64,000 nt of DNA. Origin: CAZKYX01 sp964557125. Its GTDB lineage: Bacteria; Patescibacteriota; Microgenomatia; Levybacterales; GWA1-39-11. The notes under the pieces are model-generated. The model made no database searches, was not told the origin of the DNA, and saw only the letters and a list, made by a program, of their open reading frames with translations. The stretch lies in the NCBI GenBank assembly GCA_964557125.1, contig CAZKYX010000004.1, forward strand, positions 1-64,000. Reading direction: 5' to 3'. Shown in pieces: positions 43,968 through 52,109 of this stretch (position 1 is the stretch's first letter; each line of letters opens with the position of its first letter). A program made the position numbers and the translations under genes.

Positions 43968-45962
43968 CTAACCTACTTTGGCATAGATACGCCGGACGCC
44001 TTTTGCAACGCCTTCTTCCTTTAGTATAGCAAAACTTTTAATATGAGATGTTTTTCCAACATGTGGTCCACCGCAAAACTCGACAGAATAAGCATTCTGT
44101 CGTCCTGAACTTGTTTCAGGACCCCCGCCAATAAAATAAATCTTCACATCTTCTGCATATTTATCGTTAAAAAGCCCAATTGCTCCCAAATCCCGAGCCT
44201 TTTTAAGGGGCATTATTTTAAAGTGAACAGGCAAATCTTCTGTTATTTTTGACAAAACGATATCAGTAACCTGTATGAGTTCTTCCTCAGTTACTTTTCT
44301 ATCAAAGGCAAAATCAAACCGCACCCGCAGCTCAGTTATATTGCTTCCTGTCTGATGCACAGAATTTCCCAAAACGTCACGAAGGGCTTGATGCATAAGA
44401 TGAGTTGCGGTATGCCCTTTGACAGTAAGTTCTGCGCTATCTGCCAACCCTCCCTTGAACTTCTTCTCAATTCCAGCCCTAGAAACTTGTTTATGTTTTG
44501 CGAGCAACTCCTTAAAACCAACTTTGTCGATATGACCGTGAGTAACTTCTTCAATTATATCCATTGATAAACCATAAGATTGATAAAGATAGAACATTTT
44601 TTCCGCAGATAATGGAGCCATCTTTCCGCCACCCCCAAATGGAACTGTACCCCACAATGCATTTCCAAATGCACCAGATGCTGGGTGTTCTTCAACCCAT
44701 TTTGCCCATACTTTAAACGCCTCATTCATCGCCGTATTCGCTTTTTTTTCTTCATCATTAATAATTTCGATTACATGATTCATTGTGTTAAACAAATAAG
44801 TATCTGTTTGTGAGTATGTATGCATAATCATTTTTATTATCGAATCGAACGTTTTATTTTTATCTCCCCAAAGATACTTTTGACTTACAGCCCTTCTTAT
44901 CAACCGACGAAGAACCGAACCCTGCTCTTTGTTTGAAGGAATTATTCCAGCATTAACGATAAATGTAGCAGCTATAAGATGGTCTGCAATAATTCTGAAT
45001 GCTCTATTTATTCTTACATCATTCCCGTATTGAAACTTTGTTAAGAGTTGACTCTCGATTAACTGAATGATTGGCTTAATTAATGACGTCTCAAAAACAT
45101 CCTGTTTGTTCTCTGTTGCTGCCACCAGTCTTTCAAGTCCACCTCCAAAATCAACATTCTTCTGAGGTAATTCCTCAAAAGACTTGTTGTCAGTTTTTTT
45201 ATATTGCATAAACACTGAATTACCAATTTCTACAAAACGACCACAATCGCAATTAGGATGGCAATTGGCATCTCTATATATGCTCTTGTCATGAATTTTA
45301 AGCTCGGCACCAAAATCGTAAAAAACCTCTGTATCTGGTCCGCCTATTTCTCCTACTGGCATTTTGTCTGGAGTACCACTTCTAGACCACCAATTTTTTT
45401 CTGACGGATAATAAAATATTCTACCCATACTAATATCTTGTGGTGAATTAAAATTAATAACTATTTCTCCACCTACGCCATCAGCATCAAATAGTCTTGA
45501 CCAAATGTCAGCAGACTCTACGTCGGGATTTAGGTTAACTCGATTTTCTTCCTTCTGCACCTTAAAGTTTTCTTCTCCAGCAAATACGGTAACATACAAC
45601 TTTTTTGGGTCCAAACCCAATCCTTCATTTTTGTCAGTAAGAAACTTATAAAAATACTCGATCTGGTCTTCTTTAAAGTATTCCCCAAGTGACCAATTTC
45701 CTAGCATTCTAAAAAATGTCGTGTGTCTATTGTCACCAATTTCATCAATGTCCTGCGCTCGGAAGCAGTTCTGGGCATTCACAAGTCTGTTACCTTGGGG
45801 GTGTGTCTCACCAAGAAGAAAAGGGACAAGTGGTTGCATACCTGAAGAGGTAAATAGGGTAGTGGGGTCATTATTTGGAACGAGTGAGGAATTTTCTATT
45901 CGAGTATGCCCTCTCTTTTCAAAAAAACTAATGTACTTATCGAGTATTTCTTTTGCTGTCAT
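43968..45962 (-). CDS. alaS: Alanyl-tRNA synthetase, short form with an in-frame insertion
   Basis: 664 aa against about 875 in E. coli. Class II catalytic core (FTSSGMQPLVPFLLGE, FRMLGNWSLGEYFK, GGGLERL), tRNA-recognition region, and editing domain with zinc ligands in HTATH and CGGPH. It ends right after the editing domain (GVRRIYAKVG), so the C-terminal oligomerisation/C-Ala part is missing. Between IYFIG and YSVEFCGG sit about 11 extra residues (GPETSSGRQNA) encoded by a palindromic repeat, in frame, close to the editing zinc site. Confidence 0.95.
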   Translation of the reverse strand: MTAKEILDKYISFFEKRGHTRIENSSLVPNNDPTTLFTSSGMQPLVPFLLGETHPQGNRLVNAQNCFRAQDIDEIGDNRHTTFFRMLGNWSLGEYFKEDQIEYFYKFLTDKNEGLGLDPKKLYVTVFAGEENFKVQKEENRVNLNPDVESADIWSRLFDADGVGGEIVINFNSPQDISMGRIFYYPSEKNWWSRSGTPDKMPVGEIGGPDTEVFYDFGAELKIHDKSIYRDANCHPNCDCGRFVEIGNSVFMQYKKTDNKSFEELPQKNVDFGGGLERLVAATENKQDVFETSLIKPIIQLIESQLLTKFQYGNDVRINRAFRIIADHLIAATFIVNAGIIPSNKEQGSVLRRLIRRAVSQKYLWGDKNKTFDSIIKMIMHTYSQTDTYLFNTMNHVIEIINDEEKKANTAMNEAFKVWAKWVEEHPASGAFGNALWGTVPFGGGGKMAPLSAEKMFYLYQSYGLSMDIIEEVTHGHIDKVGFKELLAKHKQVSRAGIEKKFKGGLADSAELTVKGHTATHLMHQALRDVLGNSVHQTGSNITELRVRFDFAFDRKVTEEELIQVTDIVLSKITEDLPVHFKIMPLKKARDLGAIGLFNDKYAEDVKIYFIGGGPETSSGRQNAYSVEFCGGPHVGKTSHIKSFAILKEEGVAKGVRRIYAKVG
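44082..44101. repeat. Palindrome GACAGAAT...ATTCTGTC inside alaS
   Basis: A perfect 8-bp stem with a 4-nt loop directly beside the 21-nt palindromic repeat. One arm is the native YSV codons; the other belongs to the inserted codons. Confidence 0.7.
44102..44122. repeat. Palindromic repeat, copy inserted in alaS
   Basis: GTCCTGAA, a 5-nt loop and TTCAGGAC. With one extra base pair context it matches 45971-45995 at all but 3 of 25 positions, two of which are a compensatory G-C to A-T change in the stem. It encodes part of the inserted residues. Confidence 0.8.
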
Positions 45963-45973
45963 CTGAAGTTGTC

Positions 45974-45994
45974 ATCCTGAACATGTTTCAGGAT
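45974..45994. repeat. Palindromic repeat, copy in the alaS upstream gap
   Basis: ATCCTGAA, a 5-nt loop and TTCAGGAT, just before the alaS start codon (ATG at 45962). Same family as the copy inside alaS. Confidence 0.8.
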
Positions 45995-46027
45995 CTTTGT
46001 ATTAGCGCTAATTGTAGCAGATTACAC

Positions 46028-46041
46028 TCAAAAACTCGAGG
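46028..46041. repeat. Shared 14-nt tail behind tandem paralogue 1
   Basis: TCAAAAACTCGAGG, exactly repeated at 47023-47036 behind the second paralogue. Marks the unit of the tandem duplication. Confidence 0.7.
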
Positions 46042-46057
46042 TTGAACAAAATGAAAA

Positions 46058-46999
46058 CTATTTTCGCATAAGAGTGTTCCAACTATCGTTATTGGTAATC
46101 TGCCAATCAATTCCCGCCTCATACAAAGCATCCTTTTGTTTCCAATTTCTATCAAAGTTCAATTCATGCGTTTGTGGATCTCTTAAGAGCAAGTTTGGAA
46201 TAAAATCATCCGCTAGAGAATCGGCATCAATTTGTAAAAACACTGACACTACATCGGTTTCTTTGCCTGACTCGCTTCTTTTCAAAGTAACTTTTCCATT
46301 CATATACTCAATTGTGAAATCCTCCGGTTTAAAGTCTCCAGTATTAAACCACTCTTCGTTTTTAATCCAATCTTTTCCCTCTATTTTGCCTACGTGCCGT
46401 ACACGTTCTAGCAATTTTTTTTGTACTTCAATTGTTGGTAGAGCCTCAGCTCCATCCATTTCCATATCTATCTCAATCCCGGGATATGATGAAAGCTTAA
46501 AAACAATTCCGGTTAGATTACCGTCCTTATCATATGAAACTTCGATTCCTCTTTTACCTTTTTCGGCTTTAAAAACAACATGAGAATCACGGTAAAAAAT
46601 TGCATTCGTATTATCACGCATCCCTCCAGTTCCTTCCTCCTGCCTATATACTGCACCCTTTACGAAAAAGTCCTTATTATAATAATTTAACTTAACACCC
46701 AACTCGAATTTATTACTTATAGTATTAAAAGTGTAGTACGCACGCTCACCATTCTCATTCCCATCAACAGTAAATACATTATCAGGATCTTGATATACAT
46801 CTCCACCTCCTACCAACATCGATGTATTACTTACAAAACTGGCTTTTAGAGTCTCTTTACTTATACCTGTTTGCTTCGCAATTCTATCCAATGGAGTAGG
46901 GCTGCTTTTTATTGGCTGTATTTCTAAGTTATTGGAATCAGATGAATCATTTGGATCGAATTCTAATATTTGCTTCAAATTCTCGTTTTGTTCATCCAT
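46058..46999 (-). CDS. Unknown protein, tandem paralogue 1
   Basis: 313 aa, acidic, no signal or membrane segment. A helical N-terminal region is followed by a beta-rich middle. The end, DDFIPNLLLRDPQTHELNFDRNWK then AGIDWQ, aligns with the neighbouring protein (QRFLPDALVRNP...VDFNWK, AGIEWE), so the two arose by duplication. Both are followed by the same 14-nt sequence. Function unknown. Confidence 0.68.
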   Translation of the reverse strand: MDEQNENLKQILEFDPNDSSDSNNLEIQPIKSSPTPLDRIAKQTGISKETLKASFVSNTSMLVGGGDVYQDPDNVFTVDGNENGERAYYTFNTISNKFELGVKLNYYNKDFFVKGAVYRQEEGTGGMRDNTNAIFYRDSHVVFKAEKGKRGIEVSYDKDGNLTGIVFKLSSYPGIEIDMEMDGAEALPTIEVQKKLLERVRHVGKIEGKDWIKNEEWFNTGDFKPEDFTIEYMNGKVTLKRSESGKETDVVSVFLQIDADSLADDFIPNLLLRDPQTHELNFDRNWKQKDALYEAGIDWQITNNDSWNTLMRK

Positions 47000-47022
47000 A
47001 CACTAACAATAGTAAATTATAT

Positions 47023-47036
47023 TCAAAAACTCGAGG
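47023..47036. repeat. Shared 14-nt tail behind tandem paralogue 2
   Basis: Exact copy of 46028-46041, with further looser similarity on both sides (CAAAAT follows in each). Confidence 0.7.
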
Positions 47037-47049
47037 CTACCAAAATTTA

Positions 47050-48006
47050 TTACTGTGCATCGACACTCTCAAGCTTTCTTCCTTTCCTATCCATTGAATG
47101 ATACTCGTCATCCTCCATTGCCTCCCATTCAATTCCTGCAACCCTTGCCGGATCACTCATCTTCCAATTAAAGTCTACGTCTGTGTTGTCAAGCGTCGGG
47201 TTTCTTACCAACGCATCGGGTAAAAATCTTTGTTGAATATTTTCTACATCAATTTCTAAAGGGAATTCGATGACATCATAGACTTTCTCCCCTTTGTAAC
47301 GCGTCATTCGTATCCTGTCATTATCCACCCGAAGAGTGTGCTCGCCAAACCTTTCATCCTGGGGAAGTATGAGTATCTGCATAAAATCTTCAGGCTTGAG
47401 CTCTACTCCTTGAGGAAGCTTTCTTACGTCTTCTAAAAATAGAGAACTTCTGATAAATGGGTATCCTTCCTCTTCATCGCAGAATTTATCAAATACCTCA
47501 AAATCAATTTTAGAAGCCTGTCCTTTGTCAAAACTTACCTCTACCTTTCTCTCACCATTCGTTTCGGCAATTTCAATAACACCATCTCTTGTAAATTTTA
47601 TATTTGTATAGTTCATTCCATTTTCTTTGCCTTTATAAATGGCATAAGTTATAAAAGAAGCTTCAGGATAATAATGCCATCTATTTGAGGCACTAAATCC
47701 CCCTTTAGTATTGAACGAGAAAAACGACCTAAATCCGCTATCTGTATTCGTGCCCTCGATTGCAAATAATTCCTCCGGGGAAAAAGCCACCCAATCTCGA
47801 TAACGAATCATGGTTTCTATATATTCCTCAAATTTTTTCTTCAATTCATTTTTGGGCACCCTAACATGTGCTGAAAGTTGCTCAAGGGATGTTGGGGGTT
47901 TTCTATTTTTTGAAGGAGCAGCTTCAACAGTATCTCTCCTAACATCGGGTGTAATTCCCAACTCATTTAAGATCGAAGCTTGATTTTTCGCTTGCTCATC
48001 ATCCAT
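47050..48006 (-). CDS. Unknown protein, tandem paralogue 2
   Basis: 318 aa, same architecture as its neighbour: a helical N-terminal third with PTSLEQLSAHVRVPKNELKKKF (HTH-like spacing, compare TPLDRIAKQTGISKETLKASF in the other) and a beta-rich body with a shared C-terminal block. The N-terminal match to a helix-turn-helix suggests DNA or protein binding, unproven. TGT-TATAAA lies 6 nt before the ATG. Confidence 0.68.
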   Translation of the reverse strand: MDDEQAKNQASILNELGITPDVRRDTVEAAPSKNRKPPTSLEQLSAHVRVPKNELKKKFEEYIETMIRYRDWVAFSPEELFAIEGTNTDSGFRSFFSFNTKGGFSASNRWHYYPEASFITYAIYKGKENGMNYTNIKFTRDGVIEIAETNGERKVEVSFDKGQASKIDFEVFDKFCDEEEGYPFIRSSLFLEDVRKLPQGVELKPEDFMQILILPQDERFGEHTLRVDNDRIRMTRYKGEKVYDVIEFPLEIDVENIQQRFLPDALVRNPTLDNTDVDFNWKMSDPARVAGIEWEAMEDDEYHSMDRKGRKLESVDAQ

Positions 48007-48075
48007 TCCTTATTTATAACATATCAGAGATGCAACTTTATAATTCTGATTTTTCAGAAAGGTGAGTAGGGTGGT

Positions 48076-49680
48076 TTAAAAATTTTCAGCGGCTGCTTCT
48101 TTTTTAATTTCATACCCTGCTTTCTGTCTTGGAACATAAATGGTATCAATACCATTTGCATGCTCATAAAGTTTTCCATCAGATCCATCTTCAGCGACAT
48201 ATGCCCCTACATTCTCAAGCGCCTGTCCGTACACCAACTCTGCATCTTTTTTGTCAGCCTCTTTGTTATGTTTTTTTGTAAAAGAAAGTCTTACAGCAGT
48301 ATATCTATCAGTAATTTTTTCTGCTATCTCTTTCATTTTGGAAGCTTTGGTAACGTGTGTTACTTTTGCGACTTCTTCCAAAAACTCTGCATAAGACCCG
48401 TCTTTTGTATAGGCTTTTGCAACTTCACTTATCCCATTGTTAAGAGCAAGGCTTCTTTCAATCTCTTGTACAACTTGCTTCCCAGTAGGATATTGCTCTG
48501 GATTTTGTCTGAAAAGTACCTTTTCAGTTGCAGCAACGACAGAAAGAACACGAAAGTCATTTGCCACATCGTCTTTTTCAAAGTAGAGTACTTTTCTTTT
48601 ATGTTCTGGCAGTGCGTGGCGCTCTTCTTTTTCTTCTTTTCTTTTAAGTTGCAATTTAAGTCCAAGCGATTGTAATTTTTTCTTGACTTTGGCCTCAGTT
48701 TTTGGCTGAGGTGCAACTTCAGGTTTTGTAGCTGTCTTTTCTTTTACTCTTGCCTCGACTTTACCAACGTGTTTTTTGGCCAGTATTCTTGCGACCATTT
48801 CGCTTGCCTCCTCTGTTGATATTTTTTGTGTCTCAACAATTTTTGGAACAAGACTTTGCGCATACTCAATGTCTGTTCTTACTTCTGTCTGTGTTGCGGG
48901 GGACGTAAGAGTTTTTAGTTTTACTAATTCCTTTAAAGGTCTTGTCTCTGTTACATGTTTTGTTCTTACCTCTGTAATTGGTTTTGGTGCTGTTTGTGGC
49001 TTAACATCTGGTTTTTGCTCAGTGTGAACTTTCGGCTGCAAGTGAGGTAAATGTTGTGTTGATGGTTGCGTTATGGTTTCAGGTTTTAAACTTGGAGTAG
49101 CTTTGGCCTCCCAAAGCACAACTGTGTTTTTAAATGGGCTTACCTGTTCTCGTTGTGTCTCTACTGGTTTTTTTTCAGTTGAAACAAGCATATGTTTTGC
49201 TTCTGGCAAGTGGGGTTTTGGAACATCGTGTGTTTGTGGATGTATTGGTCTAGAAACATCGAGCATACTTTTTACCTTTCCAAACTCTTCTGGTCTTTTA
49301 AAGAAGGGTTTGTCGTGCTTTCCATTATTGATGTCTATCATTGAGTTGTTTTTACTCTCAGATGGCTTGCCTACGCTTGATATTTCATGTGGAACAATTG
49401 GATTGTTTTTCACAGGATTTGACACATCAAACATGCTTTTTTTGCTATCCAAACTATTACTTCGTGCAAAAGAAGACTTGCTCTCCATCCCATGCTGCAT
49501 ATTTACTATAGGATTTTGTGAAGGGGTAGGGGAGTGCGGTATATCTTTAAAGGTATTTGAAAGTCCTCGTGATGAGAAGCCCCCTCCGGCTTTACCCATC
49601 TCAAATCCACTACTTACTCCCCCTCCCATTTTGGGTGCTGCTGCTACTGCTCCACCCATTGAACCTGTATTGACTTCCAT
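48076..49680 (-). CDS. Large low-complexity protein of unknown function
   Basis: 534 aa from the ATG at 49680. A TTG at 49689 overlaps the -10 box TATACT (49694-49689) and was rejected. The N-terminal 320 residues are Gly/Ser then Pro/Lys/Thr-rich and probably disordered, with repeated motifs KSMFDVSNPV and KSMLDVSRPI. The C-terminal part (about 350-534) is more regular and helical (QVVQEIERSLALNNGISEVAKAYT). No signal peptide is visible, so it is likely cytoplasmic. Confidence 0.65.
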   Translation of the reverse strand: MEVNTGSMGGAVAAAPKMGGGVSSGFEMGKAGGGFSSRGLSNTFKDIPHSPTPSQNPIVNMQHGMESKSSFARSNSLDSKKSMFDVSNPVKNNPIVPHEISSVGKPSESKNNSMIDINNGKHDKPFFKRPEEFGKVKSMLDVSRPIHPQTHDVPKPHLPEAKHMLVSTEKKPVETQREQVSPFKNTVVLWEAKATPSLKPETITQPSTQHLPHLQPKVHTEQKPDVKPQTAPKPITEVRTKHVTETRPLKELVKLKTLTSPATQTEVRTDIEYAQSLVPKIVETQKISTEEASEMVARILAKKHVGKVEARVKEKTATKPEVAPQPKTEAKVKKKLQSLGLKLQLKRKEEKEERHALPEHKRKVLYFEKDDVANDFRVLSVVAATEKVLFRQNPEQYPTGKQVVQEIERSLALNNGISEVAKAYTKDGSYAEFLEEVAKVTHVTKASKMKEIAEKITDRYTAVRLSFTKKHNKEADKKDAELVYGQALENVGAYVAEDGSDGKLYEHANGIDTIYVPRQKAGYEIKKEAAAENF

Positions 49681-49754
49681 ATGAGGCAAGTATAGCCTTC
49701 CACCTCAATTTGAGCTTGATAAATACCTAACAGGAGCCTAACAGATTTTGGGAT

Positions 49755-50237
49755 TTATTCTAGGAGTTTTTTGAGTCTTTTTGACCAGTCTTTTGTTTCA
49801 ACATTTTTAAAAACAACATGATCTACTTTTACCTCTTGCCAGTTTTTTGATATGTAGTCATTTAAAAGTCTTTCAGTGAAAAAATGATTACTTCTTTTTG
49901 AAATTCTTTCGCGGTGCAATTTCTCCGGCGCAACCACGTGAATAAGCTTTACTTCTTTAAAACTTTTTAGAACAAACTTTCTTGAAGTGTTATCAGGAAG
50001 GCTGTCAGCAATTGCAATGCTGTCAAACTTTTTTTGTAATTTTTCTATATGTTTTACAATTCGCGTAAGTTTTTTCACTCTGTCTTCTTTCGTAAATGTT
50101 TTATTCAAAAGCTTTTTCTTATCAGTTGCAGTTAAAAAATCGTCAGCATCTAAATGGGGAAACTTTCCAATTTTGGAAAGCTCTTTTGCACAATAGTCTT
50201 TACCAATTCCAGGGTATCCAAAAAACCAATATATCAT
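49755..50237 (-). CDS. P-loop kinase-like protein
   Basis: 160 aa. The Walker A motif is GYPGIGKD (7-14) with Asp in place of the usual Ser/Thr, followed by HLDADDF (a gluconokinase/shikimate-kinase-like acidic pair) and a lid-like segment KLHRERISKRSNHF. It is probably a small-molecule kinase of the gluconokinase/adenylate-kinase superfamily; substrate unknown. Its start overlaps the stop of nth by one base (TAATG). Confidence 0.7.
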   Translation of the reverse strand: MIYWFFGYPGIGKDYCAKELSKIGKFPHLDADDFLTATDKKKLLNKTFTKEDRVKKLTRIVKHIEKLQKKFDSIAIADSLPDNTSRKFVLKSFKEVKLIHVVAPEKLHRERISKRSNHFFTERLLNDYISKNWQEVKVDHVVFKNVETKDWSKRLKKLLE

Positions 50238-50848
50238 TATGCTATGTATTCGCGGAGCGGACAGTCGGTATGTTTGCAGCTTGCCTTGCAGTAGATGCGA
50301 CCATAGTAAATAAGTCCAAGTCCTAACTCACGCCAGTCTTTTTGTGGAATAATTTCCATTAAATCTTTTTCTATTTTTACGGGATCTTTTTGGCTACTCA
50401 AACCAAACAAATTCGCAAGCCTCCTGACATGTGTATCAACGACTACTCCCTCACTCTTCCCAAATGCTTCTTGTAAAATTACGTTCGCGGTTTTTCGACC
50501 AATAAATGGAAGTGCAACAAGTTCCTCCATTGTCTGGGGCATTTTACCTTCATATTTATCTGTCACTATTTTTGCTGCTTCCAAAATTGCTTTTGCTTTT
50601 CCCTTGTGAAAATTAATGCTTTTTATATCTAAGTCAAACTCATCAAATGTCGTGTCATAATAATCCGAGAGTTTTTTATACTTTTTGAAAAGTGTTTCGG
50701 TCACTTTATTAACTCCAACATCTGTTTGTTGTGCAGAAAGTGCTACAGCAACATATAACTCCCACGGATTTGAGTAATTGAGAGGCGTCACCGGATTTGG
50801 AAACAACTCCTTCAATTTCTTTGTAATCTTCTCAGCCTTGTCTTTCAT
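50237..50848 (-). CDS. nth: Endonuclease III with a degenerate Fe-S site
   Basis: 203 aa. HhH-GPD DNA glycosylase/AP lyase for oxidised pyrimidines. Hairpin LPFIGRKTAN with catalytic K119, and VVDTHVRRLANLFG with D138. The C-terminal cluster should read C-X6-C-X2-C-X5-C; here only C187, C191 and C196 occur, with spacing X3 and X4 and no fourth Cys. The [4Fe-4S] cluster is therefore probably lost. TGA-TATAGT lies 6 nt before the ATG. Confidence 0.93.
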   Translation of the reverse strand: MKDKAEKITKKLKELFPNPVTPLNYSNPWELYVAVALSAQQTDVGVNKVTETLFKKYKKLSDYYDTTFDEFDLDIKSINFHKGKAKAILEAAKIVTDKYEGKMPQTMEELVALPFIGRKTANVILQEAFGKSEGVVVDTHVRRLANLFGLSSQKDPVKIEKDLMEIIPQKDWRELGLGLIYYGRIYCKASCKHTDCPLREYIA

Positions 50849-50876
50849 GACCTGACTATATCAAACTTAATTAAAA

Positions 50877-51055
50877 TTTGCCATTCTGTGAGTAGCGTAT
50901 GAAGAATGGAATGGAACGAACACTTCCTGAAAGGAAAAAATTTGTAGGCGACCGTATGAAATACTTAGTCCGGAATTTTCGTGAGTGAAGTGAAATGATA
51001 AATACTCGGAGCACGGCATGGCAGAGCTTTTGGTTCTTATTGCGGAAAAAAGAAC
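50877..51055 (+). ncRNA. Structured repeat element, copy B (candidate RNA or MITE)
   Basis: About 179 nt between yvcK and nth. TTTGCCAT (50877-50884) pairs with ATGGCAGA (51018-51025). Hairpins at the positions seen in copy A are TTCCT/AGGAA (50924-50936), GTAT/ATAC (50954-50964), GAGT/ACTC (50983-51007) and the outside stem GTTCTT/AAGAAC (51033-51055). Shared sequence blocks: the first 12 nt, GTAGGCGA, and GGAGC(G/A)CGGCATGGCAGAG. The stems differ in sequence but not in place. An open frame on the minus strand was rejected as protein. Confidence 0.7.
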
Positions 51056-51064
51056 AAAAAAAAG

Positions 51065-51092
51065 ATTGCTTCGTCGCTTCTCTTCTCGCAAT
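51065..51092. repeat. ATTGC...GCAAT hairpin repeat behind yvcK
   Basis: ATTGC then CTTCGTCGCTTCTCTTCTC-like pyrimidine-rich loop then GCAAT, continuing GACA. This resembles a dispersed intergenic sequence I associate with many environmental genomes; it adjoins structured element B but is separate from it. Confidence 0.45.
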
Positions 51093-51115
51093 GACAACTT
51101 ACTATTCACCAACCA

Positions 51116-52060
51116 CTAATCACCTATTATTCTTGCCAATGCCTTTGCCAACTTCTCAGCATCGTGTCTCAAAAACATTCCATTTCTCAAAAAATTCCCC
51201 TCCACAAGTCTTTTATCTTTTCCTAAATCATTCTCCACAAACTCAACATTTTCTCTTTCGTATCGCTTTACAATTTCACCTCTTGGCTTTTCTGTATTAA
51301 CAGTCACATAATCAATTGCATCCTCCCCCAAAGACTCCTCCATTTTTTCAATAAAATCAGACGCTTTAAATTTATTTGTTTCGCCAAATTTAGTCATAAT
51401 ATTTACATTAAAAATTACCTTTGCTTTTGATTTTTTAATTGCCTCTGCCACCCCTTCAACTATTAAATTTGGCAATACGCTAGTATAGACATCCCCAGGT
51501 CCCAATATTATTGCGTCCGCTTCCCCAATTGCCTTAAGTGCTTTTGGATTTGCTTTGACATTTGGTTTTAAAAATACTCTTTTTATCTTTGTCTTTCCAT
51601 CATGTTTTGGAACGTCAATATTTGTCTCTCCTTCAATAATTTTTCCGTCTTCAAGTTCTGCAAAGAGTTTTGTTCTCGTAAGAGTTACAGGTATCACCTG
51701 TCCTTTCACATTCAAAATCTCGACTGCTTCATCAACCCCTGAAGAAAAGTCGCCAGTTATTTTTTCAAGCGCAGTAAGGAGCAAGTTTCCAAGAGAATGT
51801 CCTTTTAAGGATGTCTCTTCACCAAAACGAAAATTAAAAAGTTCTGAGAGAATTTTTTTATTGGAATCAGAAAGTGCGATAAGCGCACGTCTTATGTCCC
51901 CTGCTGGAAGAGTACCAAACTCTTCTCTTAGAAGTCCTGTTGACCCACCATCATCGGCCATTGAGACGATTGCTGAGAGATGAAATGGATATTCTTTAAG
52001 ACCAGTAAGAACGGTAAAAACGCCTGTCCCCCCGCCTATTACAACAATTTTTTTGGACAT
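51116..52060 (-). CDS. yvcK: YvcK/CofD-like gluconeogenesis factor
   Basis: 314 aa. N-terminal GGGTGVFTVLTGLK nucleotide-binding motif, then VSMADDGGSTGLLREEFGTLPAGDIRRAL, KGHSLGNLLL, AIILGPGDVYTSVLPNLIVEGV and FNVNIMTKFGETNKF, all standard for the YvcK branch of the CofD family. YvcK binds UDP-GlcNAc and links carbon state to cell shape and wall synthesis in Gram-positive bacteria. A TATAAT (52075-52070) is 9 nt before the ATG. Confidence 0.93.
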   Translation of the reverse strand: MSKKIVVIGGGTGVFTVLTGLKEYPFHLSAIVSMADDGGSTGLLREEFGTLPAGDIRRALIALSDSNKKILSELFNFRFGEETSLKGHSLGNLLLTALEKITGDFSSGVDEAVEILNVKGQVIPVTLTRTKLFAELEDGKIIEGETNIDVPKHDGKTKIKRVFLKPNVKANPKALKAIGEADAIILGPGDVYTSVLPNLIVEGVAEAIKKSKAKVIFNVNIMTKFGETNKFKASDFIEKMEESLGEDAIDYVTVNTEKPRGEIVKRYERENVEFVENDLGKDKRLVEGNFLRNGMFLRHDAEKLAKALARIIGD

Positions 52061-52109
52061 ACTAAAGGAATTATATGCTCACGCATGAATAAACTCAACA
52101 AGAGAAGAC

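Noticed and set aside
50867..51112. Minus-strand open frame over structured element B
   Set aside because: Same reason as copy A.
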